From positions 5,462,410 to 5,526,409 of the forward strand of contig NC_021680.1 in assembly GCF_000247815.1 (NCBI RefSeq): a DNA stretch of 64,000 nt, written 5' to 3'. Below, piece by piece: positions 22,757 to 38,491 of this stretch; position 1 is the stretch's first letter; each line of letters starts with the position of its first letter. The position numbers and the translations under genes were made by a program. Origin of the DNA: Ficedula albicollis (lineage: Eukaryota; Chordata; Aves; Passeriformes; Muscicapidae). The notes below the pieces were generated by a model. That model made no database searches. It had not been told where the DNA came from and saw only the letters and a program-made list of their open reading frames with translations.

Positions 22757-25700
22757 ACAAACCAAAAGAATTCTAAGAGTCTTGCTACCAAAATAAACTG
22801 AAAAGGAGTCATTTATCAGTCTGCAAGTGACCTATACAGACATTTTTAGGGATTGCAGTTGGACATCTGGCATCCTTTTCCTTCGTCCCCATGTGTCTGC
22901 TCAGCTTTAGTAACTTATTCTGCGCCTCTTGAATTTTTATTGCTTTGTGTTGGCTTTGAAGAACAATTACCTGCTAAGTGTTGCTGGCTTTTGCTTTGGC
23001 TTTGCAAATAAATGTGCTGGTGGCCGCTAAATGAAGTGCTAGAAGTAAAAACTATCAGAAAATATTGCTCTCTTTGCAAAATGAAGTCTGTTTCTAATGC
23101 AAAGAATTTCTGGTGCCCAAAATAAAAACCTCTGGAGCTTAATCGTAGAAAATATGTTTCGGTTAATATTGAATTATTGACCTTCTCACAGAAGTACTGC
23201 TAGTTCAGGCAGTTTCTGTACCAGCAAGGAAGTTTAGCATTAAAAATAAATCCTACTGAAAATAGATTGACTGTGGAATTTTGCACATTTGTGATTTCCA
23301 GGTATGAGCATAATCTTTATTGCAAAAGCCCAGAGACAATCCCATACATCATTGCCCAGCAGCCATTGCACCTATACCTATAATGCCCTAAGAGCTTTAA
23401 ATGAGTGTAAATATGGGCTGCTGCCCAAATGGGTGGGTTTTCCTCACACTTGCACTCTGCTCCATTAGATTTCCAGTAGTTGGCTCCCACAGCTGGCAGG
23501 ATGGATGAGAACCATTCATGGGAACAGGAATGAGGAGAAGAGCAATTTCTCATTGAGAATAACCACCACACACTCTTCAAGATTAATAAATCATGAAATC
23601 AAAGCATAAATACTGTGTTAATATTACATATTCACATGTATATTATGAATAATTTACTGCGCCCAGCTCAGTTCTTCTGTATCCTTTCTCCAGGGCAATT
23701 TATAGAGATGGGGAAAAGAATTCACCTGTTCCTTTATCCAGTTGTCTTAAACATGAGTCTTTAAATTGTATTCAGAAAAGGCCAGATCTCAAATTTTAAA
23801 TGTTTTATTTAAATTTTAAAGGCCATGTTCTTTAACTATCAGACCAGGTTCCTTGTAAAACAGATTACTTTCGTTACTAATTATTTTCTTTCCTGTCTCT
23901 TTTCAGCTAATTTTTCTACTAAGTTTTCCCTTATGTTTTCCTTACAATGCTTTTTTACATCATTTTCAAATCCTCATTCAAACCCAGATGGGATTTAAGT
24001 CTAAATGGATATGTTTGTTTTCTAGCTTTCAAAATAATAGGATTGCCTGCAAAATAAAATATTAAAAGGGCACATTATGCAGTTTTACTTGCAAATCCCA
24101 ACTGGATCCTAGATATATGTTATCTTCTCCTTAAAAACACTATTTCAATATTCCAAAAGAAATACCATCCTTTTTTGGGATTTTTTTTTTTGCTACCTTA
24201 AAAAGTCTGCACTGCAAGTCTCAATGAAGCTGCCAATTTTCCATAGATTTTTCTCAATCATTAAGCTCAAGGCTTAAGCTCAAGAAGTGTGGATATTGTT
24301 GTACCCTAATACTGGATCAATGTCACATTCTTCATGTAATTGTATATAATTGTCCTATAAATATCTGATTTTTTTTTTTTTTACGCTGAACTTTTGCAAT
24401 TTAATTTTTTTTTTAACAGGCGTATTGTTCTGAGCCTTTAAATTGATCTGGGTTTAAGTAATTGCTGTGCTACATTCAACCTTTAACCTCCACACTGTAC
24501 AAAACCACTAATGAAATTTTTGTGAAAATAAAACTTTCAATGATTGACCATAAACTGTCAAATAATGTCATGCATAAGAAATATCTCAAAACTCTTGATG
24601 AATATTTTTCTTTATTCTCAGTCAAAGGCGATGTTACCTGTTCATTACTTCAGTCCCAGAAGTGGGGAAAAAAAAACAAAACAAAAATCTTCTGTCACTT
24701 AAAAAGTTGTCCCTTGCACTTTATCTCAAGTCTTTTTTAGAACATTATAATTTTTAATTTGATGGAATATTCCCACTGAGGCAGGAAGTGAAGAAAAATG
24801 AAAAAGTTGTGATAAATAGAGCAATAATCAGAAGAAAAAAACTGACACTGACTGAACAAATTAATACTAGAAATTAAAAGTTTGTAGCTTTGAAATGGTT
24901 TCTCAGTAAGTTAATTTATTCACAGTACTGTATGTTGTGATTATGTGCAAGATAAATGAGTTTTATAATAAATCAGTGATACTGACACAAATATTAAATA
25001 TCAATAGCAAATAGTCACCAAAATATGATATTTGTAATAAATTATATTTGAGATATTAGCATATAAAATATATTGCATATTTTTGATGGTCACTTTTTTG
25101 TAGTGAACTTTTCAAGATATATCTCTCACTGAATTGTGATAATTAAAAATTAGCTTTATGATTACAGAGACACAACTGGAAGTCTTTTTTTAAAGTACAG
25201 AGCCCACCAAGAGTACAAGTTCAACATGTTAGGAGAGGCTTTAAAAGTCCACTGACAGGAACATACTGAATCCTGAATATAATCCTGAATGTAATTATAA
25301 TTGAATTAAAATTTGTCAAAAAACCCTTTTATTAGAAGGAAAAGAAAAAAAAAGATTAACTACTTTTTAAAAACTATATGAATTTTAAATGGTGTGCAAT
25401 AACTGTAAACAAACTGTTAGCAGGGTCTGCTGATTTATAGAATAATTGACACAAAATTTTATCTGAACAGCATCCAAAGAGTCAATGCTGAGCGGATACT
25501 GAGGGCTCAGATTACAACCATTGCATCACCTCAGAATTTCTCTCTCACTTCCAAATCAATTGGCATTATTTGCCAGTCAATGGAATTAACATACAAAGAA
25601 CCAAGGTGGGTGAAAACTTGAATTCAAAAATTTCATTCTCTCTTTCTTCTGCTCATAAAGAAGAAAAATCTTCATGATTATCTTAAACAACTGCTTCCCC

Positions 25701-26511
25701 AAAAGTGGGTCCATAAAGAATACAGCTCCTGAGTGATGTGACTGATTTCATACCAGTGGATTAGGAGAATTCTGCTTCTAAATGGTAGATTCTGCTTTTC
25801 TGAACTGCAGCTCAATGCCAAGGCTTGAAGACAACATGCTCTGAGTGAGTGGTCATCACAATCTCAACCCTTTTACAGTGGGGATATCTCGTCCCTGGTG
25901 CTTGAAACAGATCAGGGGAACAGGAGAAGAGGAACTCTGATTGGTGTTGTTTAAGCCTTTATCTAAATTTTAGGTACTTGACCAAAACTACTGAAACCAG
26001 GTCAAATATCAGCTGTGTCAGCTGGCTTTCAGTTTTTAGTTTTATTTGTGTTCTCAGCCCTCTGAGTGAGACCACACAGAAGTCTCCTCTCCAGAAATTT
26101 AACAGAAGACAAAACCAGCGCAGAATACAAAAACTGCAAGTCCACCCTAAATCTAACTGGTTGAAAAGCGGTGTCAATGGAAATCCCACAGAATCAATTT
26201 CCAAAGTCCTCCAGAAACTGAGTTTTGAAATAGCAAGACTGTTGTCTTCCTGGCCTTCAGAGTGCTATCAAAATGACAGCTTTGTGAATAGCACAACCAG
26301 AGTTTTGAGTTTAACTATTTCAGAATGAGCCTCAATGATGTGTGCTGCTATGATCACAAAGGTCTGGGGGTTAAGAAGGGATTATTCTAAACACAGGTCC
26401 GCTAAAATAAAACTAAATTTGGCACTCTCTTGGTTTCTTGACCTAAAGCAAGCTGTACCTGGATCAAAACATGTTCCAGGAAGCAAACAGAAGTGGAAAA
26501 GCTCGGTTATT
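22757..26511. other. 3.75 kb of unique AT-rich DNA
   Basis: One of the most AT-rich stretches of the window (especially 23,600-25,500), with T-runs near 24,181, 24,370 and 24,405. No gene, RNA gene or known repeat recognised. The open frames at 25,959-26,328 on both strands (81 and 116 codons) lack any domain I recognise. Confidence 0.55.
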
Positions 26512-26594
26512 CCAGGAAAGTGTCCCTGCCCACGGCAGGAGGCAAAAACCAGAGAAACAAGTCTCTTCCAACTAAAACCCTTCTGTGATTCCAT
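26512..26594 (+). mobile_element. Probable CR1 3'-end fragment, plus strand
   Basis: Contains aaagtgtccctgcccacggc, caagtctcttccaacta and the tail ccttctgtgattccat, the sense-strand CR1 3' end with a shortened middle. Only about 80 bases and diverged, so moderately confident. Confidence 0.65.
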
Positions 26595-26846
26595 AAAATA
26601 CTGATAAAAATACTTACTTCCTACTGTGAAGGCATGAAAGGACCAGAATTAGCGTGAAGTAGGACCAGTTAAAGGATTCAGGAGCCGTTTTCTTCATATG
26701 AGATGGATCTTGTGGTTCAGAAAGCAGCTGAGGTCTCAGGTGTGCGGGGCCAGTCCATGCTCAGAAGTGCGGATGTGCAGCTGCAACTGCGCTGAGCTCT
26801 TTCTACTCCAACCTTTAGCCTCGAGGAAAGAAAGAGCCAAGAGGAA

Positions 26847-27421
26847 TCAGAGGTGCCTCCCCAATATCTGCAAAGATAAGTGAGGCCTTTGTGCCTCTTT
26901 CAAGATCCCAAGTCCGTAGTGGCTCTTCCTCTTCAAGGAAGGCATTTCACAGATCTGAGGGCACAGCCGCAAAGCTCGGAGCGAGCTGAGGCTTTCTTTC
27001 CACCCCTGGCAACGATTAACCTTTTCCCTCAGATCTCCCAAGGCCAGATGAAAGATCCCTGAAGATCAGAACTCCAGCAAGGGAGTATGACCCACTCTAT
27101 TAAGGGCTTTGAACATTAAGACCAAGACCCTGAACCCCATCAAAACACCAACAAGGAGTTTGTGCACAGTAGAACAGCGGGAAGGATCAAAAAGCCCCCG
27201 CCCAAACTTCATAGGAATTGTCCTGCTCTGTCCTGCATGAGCTGGAGGTAATTGCAGAGTTTTTTGGCAGCATAAAGCATGTTTGAAGTAGTTTGATGGA
27301 GACCTGACAAAGACATGTAATAATGTTTTGTCAAACGAGCGGGAGTGCTGCAGGCCAGAGACACTGTAAGGCTGGAAAAGAGACCAAGTGGAGTGGGAAT
27401 GGTGTCTCTAAATTCCCACAT
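26847..27421 (-). pseudogene. Decayed L2/L3-like LINE reverse transcriptase C-terminal remnant
   Basis: Three short peptide stretches on the minus strand match, in order, the C-terminal part of L2/L3/CR1-clade reverse transcriptases. First, at 27,209-27,421, comes a stretch including CNYLQLMQDRAGQ, compared with the usual LQLVQNAAAR motif. Second, at 27,099-27,140, comes MGFRVLVLMFKALN, compared with the usual FKVLVLTYKALN. Third, at 26,847-27,041, comes LCPQICEMPSLK and ILKEAQRPHL, compared with the usual LP..IR..PSL..FK..LKTHL. The frames are interrupted between these pieces, so this is a dead, frameshifted relic. It is clearly not the common CR1 3' end found elsewhere in the window. Similarity is judged from memory of the family, and an unrelated chance match of any one piece is possible. 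Order, strand and spacing together make the assignment likely. Confidence 0.6.
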
Positions 27422-27559
27422 TAACTCGGCTGTGGCTGGTTATAACCATAGTTTAGGCCCTTCAAAACTCAAATGCAATTAAAAGAATCACTCAGAATAA
27501 GTTATAGACGAGGGTAATCACTGTTATTCTTAATAATCATTTATGGGGTGACAATTTGA
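27422..27559. other. Unique spacer
   Basis: Short unique stretch between the LINE relic and the next CR1. Nothing recognised. Confidence 0.4.
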
Positions 27560-27836
27560 AGATGATGAGGGACAGGACCTGAGGGAATGGCTGAAGTTGT
27601 TTCAGAGGAAGTTTAGGTTGGCTGTTCAGGAAAGGTCCTTCCCCAGAGGGTGGTCAGGCACTGCCCAGGCTCCCCAGGCAATGGGCACAGCCCCAAGGCT
27701 GCCAGAGCTCCAGGAGAGCTTGGACAATGCTCTCACGTACAGCTGAGATTGTTGGGGTGTCTGCGCAGGGCCAGGAATTGGACTGGAAGATCCCTGTGGG
27801 TCCCTTCCACCTCAGGATATTCCATGACTTCATGTG
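27560..27836 (+). mobile_element. CR1 LINE 3'-end fragment, plus strand, about 275 bp
   Basis: Reads gatgagggacaggacctgag, gaatggctgaagttg, aagtttaggttggctgttc, cagagggtggtcaggcactg, cccaggctccccaggc, attgttggggtgtctg, ccaggaattggactggaaga, ccctgtgggtcccttccacc and the tail atattccatgactt. This is the sense-strand version of the subtype seen at 21,236-21,518 and more complete than that copy. Confidence 0.9.
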
Positions 27837-32409
<4,573 letters not shown>

Positions 32410-33047
32410 AATGGGAAAGAGGTAAATATTTAATTACACTCTGTTGAGTATTGTTTGCTTATAGCAAAGTTCTTCCTCTCCAGCACTCTTGACAATAATA
32501 AATCATTAAAAATTACCAGATTTTCTGTTTTAACTTGGGGCAAGGAACATGGGCACTTGGGATATTCAGCAAACAACTAAGGCAGCATTAATGGGATAAG
32601 TTTGAGTGAGAAGTTTATTTACAGAGGTATCTAAAGCCCTGTTTTAAGCCTGAGGCACTCCAGAGCTGGAAAAACCTTCTAGGCCTGCAGAACACAACCA
32701 ACTGTTTATTTCAGCCCCATAAAAGCAGGAGTTTTTTTCCTTTTTCCTTTTTCCTCCTGTCTTTTATAACCTAAGTGCTTTACTGTGTTACCAACCCAGG
32801 TTCATGTGTAGTAAAACACTCACTAGACATTTGTAAGACTCTTGCCACTGATTTCCTGGGAACAAGGTTGATTTCCAAGCTCTTTTATCACTAGAACATA
32901 GGCTGTAAAGCCCCAATAATTTTAGAAAGCTCCTTAAGTAACTAGTTTAAATTGCTACTAAATTCTTTATTTAAGAGTTTGTCTTACAGAGGAATTTGGA
33001 ATGCACTACTAAATTCAAGGGCATTGAACTCAGCTAGATTTTCCAAA
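32410..33047. other. Unique AT-rich DNA between two G runs
   Basis: About 640 bases of ordinary unique DNA. No gene or repeat family recognised. Confidence 0.5.
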
Positions 33048-33072
33048 TTATATATATATATATATATATACA

Positions 33073-33104
<32 letters not shown>
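33048..33104. repeat. (TA)11-12, CAC, then G31
   Basis: A (TA) tract to about 33,071 is followed by a short CAC and 31 consecutive G (33,074-33,104), then unique sequence tttagg. It is a small-scale replica of the TA-then-G arrangement at 29.6 kb, less than 1 kb downstream of it. Confidence 0.95.
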
Positions 33105-33106
<2 letters not shown>

Positions 33107-33693
33107 TAGGAACTCACCTTTCATTTTGCTTCTGCATCTGTATTTTTAAGTATTTTCAAATTTGCTTTTTAAAAGAAGGACTTTGCCAACACTGGATTTA
33201 AGTGAAGATGTTTTCAGTAATAAATCTTCCTTAGATGTGTGTGGAGTGCTTTGCTGGAAGGAACTGTACTCCTGACTGAAGCTTGTTATGGAGGTCAATG
33301 AAAAAGGAAACAAGTGGAAAAATGAGCAGAGAACTCCATTATTCCATCCTTCATTTTTAACTTTTAATTTTTTTTTCCATTGACTGGTTGTAGATCCCTC
33401 AATTTACTATCTTGAAAAACTTTTTCTACTGGTTCCTGTTGACTAAAACTTTAATTTCATAATTAAACAGTCAAATGTGAAGATCCTGAGCAGTCTTTTT
33501 TCAGAAGTGATGAATACAAGACATTGGGAATACAGGGAAACTATTTATTACTGTTGATGCAGCCTTTTAATATTAATCCAGATCTGCCCAGACATTAGAA
33601 ACAGATAATTGTGAGTGAAATCTTTGCTTATTAAAGATGCATTTGAAAGTACATTTTAATATACTGATTTAAGAGAGGTTTTCCTGTTCCCAC
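33105..33693. other. Unique AT-rich DNA
   Basis: Nothing recognised. Confidence 0.5.
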
Positions 33694-33778
33694 AGAATCA
33701 TAGGATCATATAGGTTGGAAAAAACCTCTAAGATCATCCAGTCCCAGCTTTGAATACCATGGTGCCCACTAAACCCAT
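33694..33778 (-). mobile_element. CR1 LINE 3'-end fragment (GTTGGAAAAGACC subtype)
   Basis: Terminal words cagaatcataggatcatata, then ggttggaaaaaacctctaag, atcatccagtccca and gtgcccactaaacccatc. Minus strand, truncated after about 85 bases. Confidence 0.9.
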
Positions 33779-35365
33779 CAAACCAGAAAACAGAATAGCC
33801 AAAATGAGACTTTACACGCTGGACAAAGGTTCCCGAATAGTTTTAATGTTTTACTGCTTGCCTGGCTGTCACTGAACAAGTTCAACCTCAAAAAGAAAAT
33901 TGCAAGAAGAAAATCAAAAACAATAATAAAAGCCCCACTTCCTAATTCAGAAGAATACCAATAAACAGACAAAGTAGTTCTGTTTCTTTCAAGAGCACAG
34001 AAAAGGAAGTTTCAGCCAAGGAAATGCATTGGAAATTAGGAATTTGCATGAAGTTCCCTGTCTGAAAAACAAAACATCCCAGCTAAAACGTTGTTAGCAG
34101 AGCCTGTGAAAACTCTGCCTTCAAAGTCCTGGGAGAGCCCTTCCCCACAGTCTCCCTGTCAGGGGAATGCTGGCACACCAGTCAAACAACCAAACCAGCA
34201 AACAGCTTCTGGGAGCCCCTCCTTTCACTCTTCTAAAACAAACTCACTGGAAACAAACACGATCCAAAGTACTTATGCATCTCCAAAGATACATTCTGCT
34301 GGGAAAATATCAGCAGAGAAGGAAAAGCAAAGTGAACACCAATGCATCCTGCAGAAAAACCTGACTCACATATTTCCATAGCATTACAAAGAAAGCCAAG
34401 TTTCACTTTTGAAATGTTAGGAGGGTTTTGGTTGTTTTTTTTTTGTTTTGTTTTTGTTTTTTTCAATCAACAGAGTTAAGAGGCTGAAACACCCAGCCAG
34501 CAGTGGTCTCACATGGAAGTGTTGTCACTAAGTGTGGTTTCAAGGGGGTGTCCAAAACACACAATTAAATCATGCTTTAACATTCACCATCACTGTCTTC
34601 ATTTTTGGGGGTGTTTTGAAACCTAAACCTGAACAAATGATGGAGCAGCATATCTTCTTTTAGGGGACTGAGGTGTTCCCAAGTGGCCCAGAGCAGGGGA
34701 GCAGAGCTGAAGCACAGATCTATTTCCTGCAAAAAGCAGTGGCAGCCTAAGCAAAAGGTAGCGGATATTTGCCTGCCTTGCACCAAGGCATGAGCACACT
34801 GACATAGTGAAGCTGGCAGTGATACAAAATGCCTTTAGCGACACTTCTTGTGAGAGGAGGGCACTCTGAGCACAACTCTATATATTCACATAAATATCTG
34901 CAGCCACAGAGGGGTCAACAGAGACCCGTGGTACAGTTGCACAGAAAGAGCAAGGGAAAACACTTGGAAACAGTGGAATCAGCAAGATAAAAATAGGGAA
35001 TTGAGAAACAGGAGAGCTGTGTGCTGGGACCAGGTAATTCTACAGAATAAGCAAGAAAGGAGCCCGGTGAAACCTGAAAAAGTCTTGGTCTCAAAAATAA
35101 TTTAAACTCTGTTAAGAGCAGATGAGCTTTATCCCCTTTTTTTTTGGGAAAAAGGTATAAAACACCAGCAATGATAAAGGAGATCTGGGGAGGAAACAGG
35201 ACTTTGATTCCAGCTCCTGCTCTCCAGAAAACTGCCAGAGGCATTCTCCAATACCTTCTGCTGGGACAGAACTCTCCAAATTGATGTCAAAATCATCTTC
35301 TTTCCTGTCATTTGTCCTGATCGTGGGTCTGTGTTTCGTGTGTTTTATTGGTTGGTATTGCTTAA
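33779..35365. other. Unique non-coding DNA
   Basis: No gene recognised in about 1.6 kb. A T-rich tract interrupted by G lies at 34,433-34,464. Read on the minus strand it looks like a poly-A tail, but no retrocopied body is recognisable beside it. Confidence 0.5.
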
Positions 35366-35490
35366 GGCCAGATTGGATGGGGCTTGGATCAGTCTGGTGA
35401 GGTGGAAGGTGACCTTGCCCATGGAAAAGGGTGGGGATGGGCTTTAAGGTCCCTTCTAACCCAAACCAGTGTGAGATTGAGATTCTGTCA
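35366..35490 (+). mobile_element. CR1 LINE 3'-end fragment, plus strand
   Basis: Reads aaggccagattggatggggc, ttggatcagtctggtgaggt, gaccttgcccatgg, gggctttaaggtcccttcta, acccaaaccag and the tail gattgagattctgtcac. 5'-truncated to about 125 bases. Confidence 0.92.
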
Positions 35491-37159
35491 CTGGTGTAGC
35501 CTATACTCAAAGCATACCTGAAACAGCTGCAAAAGGCTCTGCTTGCAGCCTATCCCATCTGGAGTTTATCCTTCTGCCAGCACTGTCACTTACACCAGAG
35601 CCACAGAGGAGATTGTGCCACACTCCCCACCATGAGTGAGTGTCCTCGCAGCTCCTCCTGCTCCATATGGCAGAGCAGGAACACCTGCAAAGGCATTTGC
35701 TTTTGGCTTCTTCCTCAGAGAGGGTGTGCAGCACAGATTGCTCCTTTGGAAGACACAGCAAGCATGGAATATGGTAAAATGACCCCACAATAAAAACCCA
35801 TAAAGACACCTCTCTCTCAAGCAAGAAGGGTGATGCCTGTGTTCAAAGAAAGCACTTGTCATATAAAGATAGATTTTCACTCAATTGCTCAAAGTGCCCA
35901 AAGAAAGTGAACTGGCCTCAGGCAACCAGGAGTCCCTTGGTTTACCTTTGCAGTCTCCACAGGAAAATCACTCTTGTATTTTAGAAATGTAAAAATATTG
36001 CATTTGGATTAAATAAATAGTCCTGACAGCATAAGACAAATTATGTTTCTTTGGCCAATGTAATTAGGACAGTGAGGAATGAGCTATTTACACTGATAAT
36101 CTCAGGCTGTTATCAGTAGGATTAATTTGTCTGCAGAGACATTCCCAGGTGACCCCAAGATCCTGTATTTATGCTACATTTTGGAGATTTATTAATTGAG
36201 AGGGGTAAGAAGAATATTTCAAGCATTGTTGGGTTCATTGGAACAGAAGAACAAAAATTAACATTTAAGGATTTTATTGTAAATTTGTTCCCTACAGTCC
36301 AATGTTAACTCTGGGAATTTGGCTCAGATCTGTGAATCGAAGAAACATTCCCTGGATCTTACTGCAATTTTCCATTCAGCAGCCCCCCCTGAAATGCTGT
36401 TACTAGCATTCCCAGAAAAGCCTCCAGAGCAGAACCAGGCTCAAGAATGCATTTAGCAGCAGATGCAATAATAGCAAATTTATTGCCCTGAGGAGGCAGC
36501 TCTTGCAGATTATATATATATTTTTTTGGACACTGACTTCTGAATTATTTGGTAATCACTTTATTTGTTGGCCTTATGAGACACAGAGAACGACTGCAAC
36601 TCTTTCCCAACTGCTTGCCTCCAATTTTCTTGTTGTCATTTCAAGACTTGGAGCATTTGCTCGGGGCTGGTTGGCTAATGCTTGCTCAAACTGACTCCTG
36701 CTTTAAATCCCCTCACAAAGGAAGAACTCAGGGCAGCTATTAGAGAAATGGTGATGTTGGTTTTCTTTCCTACAGGATTCTCACAGGATTTCTTTGTCCT
36801 TCTTGCTCCCCTTTCCTTCTCTTGCTGATGCTGTTTCTGCACCTCAGAACAGCCAGCTTTAGTGGATGAGGCCAGCATGTGTCCAGATCACTGCTCCAGA
36901 TGGAGAATTAAACTATTCAATGAGTTCCAGCCTCACTGGAATGAAAGACAATACTGTTGAAATGTGAGTATTATTGATGCAGTGTTCTCACAGGAGCTAC
37001 TGTGGCTATAGAATGCTCCATGTTGATCAACAAAATCTGACAATACAGAATGTTTTCTAGTTTCCCACAGGAGGTGTTCTTCAGACAGATGTCCCTCATT
37101 AGTTTTTCTTCTATTTATCAATGTCAGGAAATTTATAAGAGAAAAAAAAAATAAAACAA
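35491..37159. other. Unique non-coding DNA
   Basis: No gene or known repeat recognised in about 1.7 kb. A GC-richer patch spans 35,520-35,770, with open frames of about 100 codons on the minus strand that show no known domain. Confidence 0.5.
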
Positions 37160-37178
37160 CAACAAAAAATCCCTGCTT
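37160..37178. repeat. 19-bp flanking direct repeat, left copy
   Basis: The sequence caacaaaaaatccctgctt occurs here and again at 37,487-37,505, exactly bracketing the upstream copy of the 308-bp repeat, as a target-site-type duplication would. Confidence 0.93.
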
Positions 37179-37179
37179 A

Positions 37180-37487
37180 CCCGAGTCTCCAACTGGAAAT
37201 ACAATCTAAGGAAATAATTAAAACCCTTCTACCAGAATTAAAATACACTATTAGAACATTTTCACTATAAATAGACCCTCCTGTATGATGAGGTGATTAC
37301 TGCTTTGTGGGACCTTTAATTTATTTGCTCTAGGTGACAATTATCAAGCAGAAATCACAGCTATTATTCTTTTAATCTAATCAGCTGTGGTCTAGTTTAC
37401 TTCCAGATGTATCCTATTGACTAAAAAAGAAAACTCTAATAATTCACAGTTTCTCTGGGATCAGTTTGTCATAATTTGATTAATTCC
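37180..37487. repeat. 308-bp perfect direct repeat, copy 1
   Basis: Identical by eye over 308 bases to 38,184-38,491 (offset 1,004). It starts cccgagtctccaactgg and ends gattaattcc. I recognise no transposon, and the ends carry no inverted repeats and no poly-A. The 19-bp flanking duplication surrounds this copy only, so it is probably the derived one, inserted between the two 19-mers. Confidence 0.96.
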
Positions 37488-37505
37488 AACAAAAAATCCC
37501 TGCTT
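37487..37505. repeat. 19-bp flanking direct repeat, right copy
   Basis: Second copy of caacaaaaaatccctgctt, followed by unique sequence tctgctgtcccc. Its first base coincides with the last base of the 308-bp repeat, a one-base microhomology. Confidence 0.93.
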
Positions 37506-37516
37506 TCTGCTGTCCC

Positions 37517-37792
37517 CAGAATCCCAGAAGGGTTTGGGTTAGGAGGGATCTTAAAGCCCATCCAGTGCCACCCCCTGCCATGGGCAGGAACATCTTCCAC
37601 TATCCCAGGCTATTCCAAGCCACATCCAGCCTGGCCTTGGACACTTCCAGGGATCCAGGGGCAGTCACAGCTTCTCTGGGCACCCTGTGCCAGGATCTCT
37701 CCACCCTCACAGGGAATAGTTCCTTCCCAGTATCATCTAACCCTGCCCTGAGGCAGTGGGAACCCATTCCCTGTGTCCTGGTACTACATGCA
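37517..37792 (-). mobile_element. CR1 LINE 3'-end fragment, about 276 bp
   Basis: Reads agaatcccagaagggtttgg, ccatgggcaggaacatcttc, ccagcctggccttggacact, ccaggggcagtcacagcttc, ctctgggcaccctgtgccag, ccctcacagggaatagttcc and gaacccattccctgtgtcct, the same order as at 8,897 and extending slightly further into the element. Minus strand. It lies between the two copies of the 308-bp repeat. Confidence 0.93.
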
Positions 37793-38183
37793 TAGGTGTC
37801 ATTTTGAGAGAGAGGTTCTTTGCTTGCTCTTGGTGTTTTTTTCCTTGGTAGTCATTTCCCCTCCAGATTTTGTTCTGAGTCTTCACATATGCAAAAAGTA
37901 ACCAAAAATAAAGCTTCCCCCCAAGAGAGCTCATGAGGGGGTCTGCACTGGAATCCTGCTATTGGTAAATTCAGGTGGGAGAATACAGGAGAGAGTTTCT
38001 CAAGAAGGTCCAGTTTCTACAAATGTCTGGTATCATCAGTGTGGCCTTTTATCTAACACCACATTTCAGCACGATAAATGATAGAGTTCATCCAACACGG
38101 GAAGAGGAAGCAGATAATCAGAATTGTGGGGTATTTGCTAAAAAACCCCTCCTTTACCATTAATGAGCTCCTTTAAAGCTTAC
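37793..38183. other. Unique DNA between CR1 and repeat copy 2
   Basis: Nothing recognised. It ends ctttaaagcttacc, which shares gcttac with the left boundary of copy 1. Confidence 0.5.
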
Positions 38184-38491
38184 CCCGAGTCTCCAACTGG
38201 AAATACAATCTAAGGAAATAATTAAAACCCTTCTACCAGAATTAAAATACACTATTAGAACATTTTCACTATAAATAGACCCTCCTGTATGATGAGGTGA
38301 TTACTGCTTTGTGGGACCTTTAATTTATTTGCTCTAGGTGACAATTATCAAGCAGAAATCACAGCTATTATTCTTTTAATCTAATCAGCTGTGGTCTAGT
38401 TTACTTCCAGATGTATCCTATTGACTAAAAAAGAAAACTCTAATAATTCACAGTTTCTCTGGGATCAGTTTGTCATAATTTGATTAATTCC
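38184..38491. repeat. 308-bp perfect direct repeat, copy 2 (probable donor)
   Basis: Identical by eye to 37,180-37,487. Its flanks (gcttac on the left, ctcctcatc on the right) carry no flanking duplication, so this is the likely original locus. Confidence 0.96.

Noticed and set aside
34433..34464. T-rich tract as a poly-A tail of a minus-strand retrocopy
   Set aside because: No recognisable retrocopied gene or LINE body adjoins it. Simple T/G-rich low complexity explains it.
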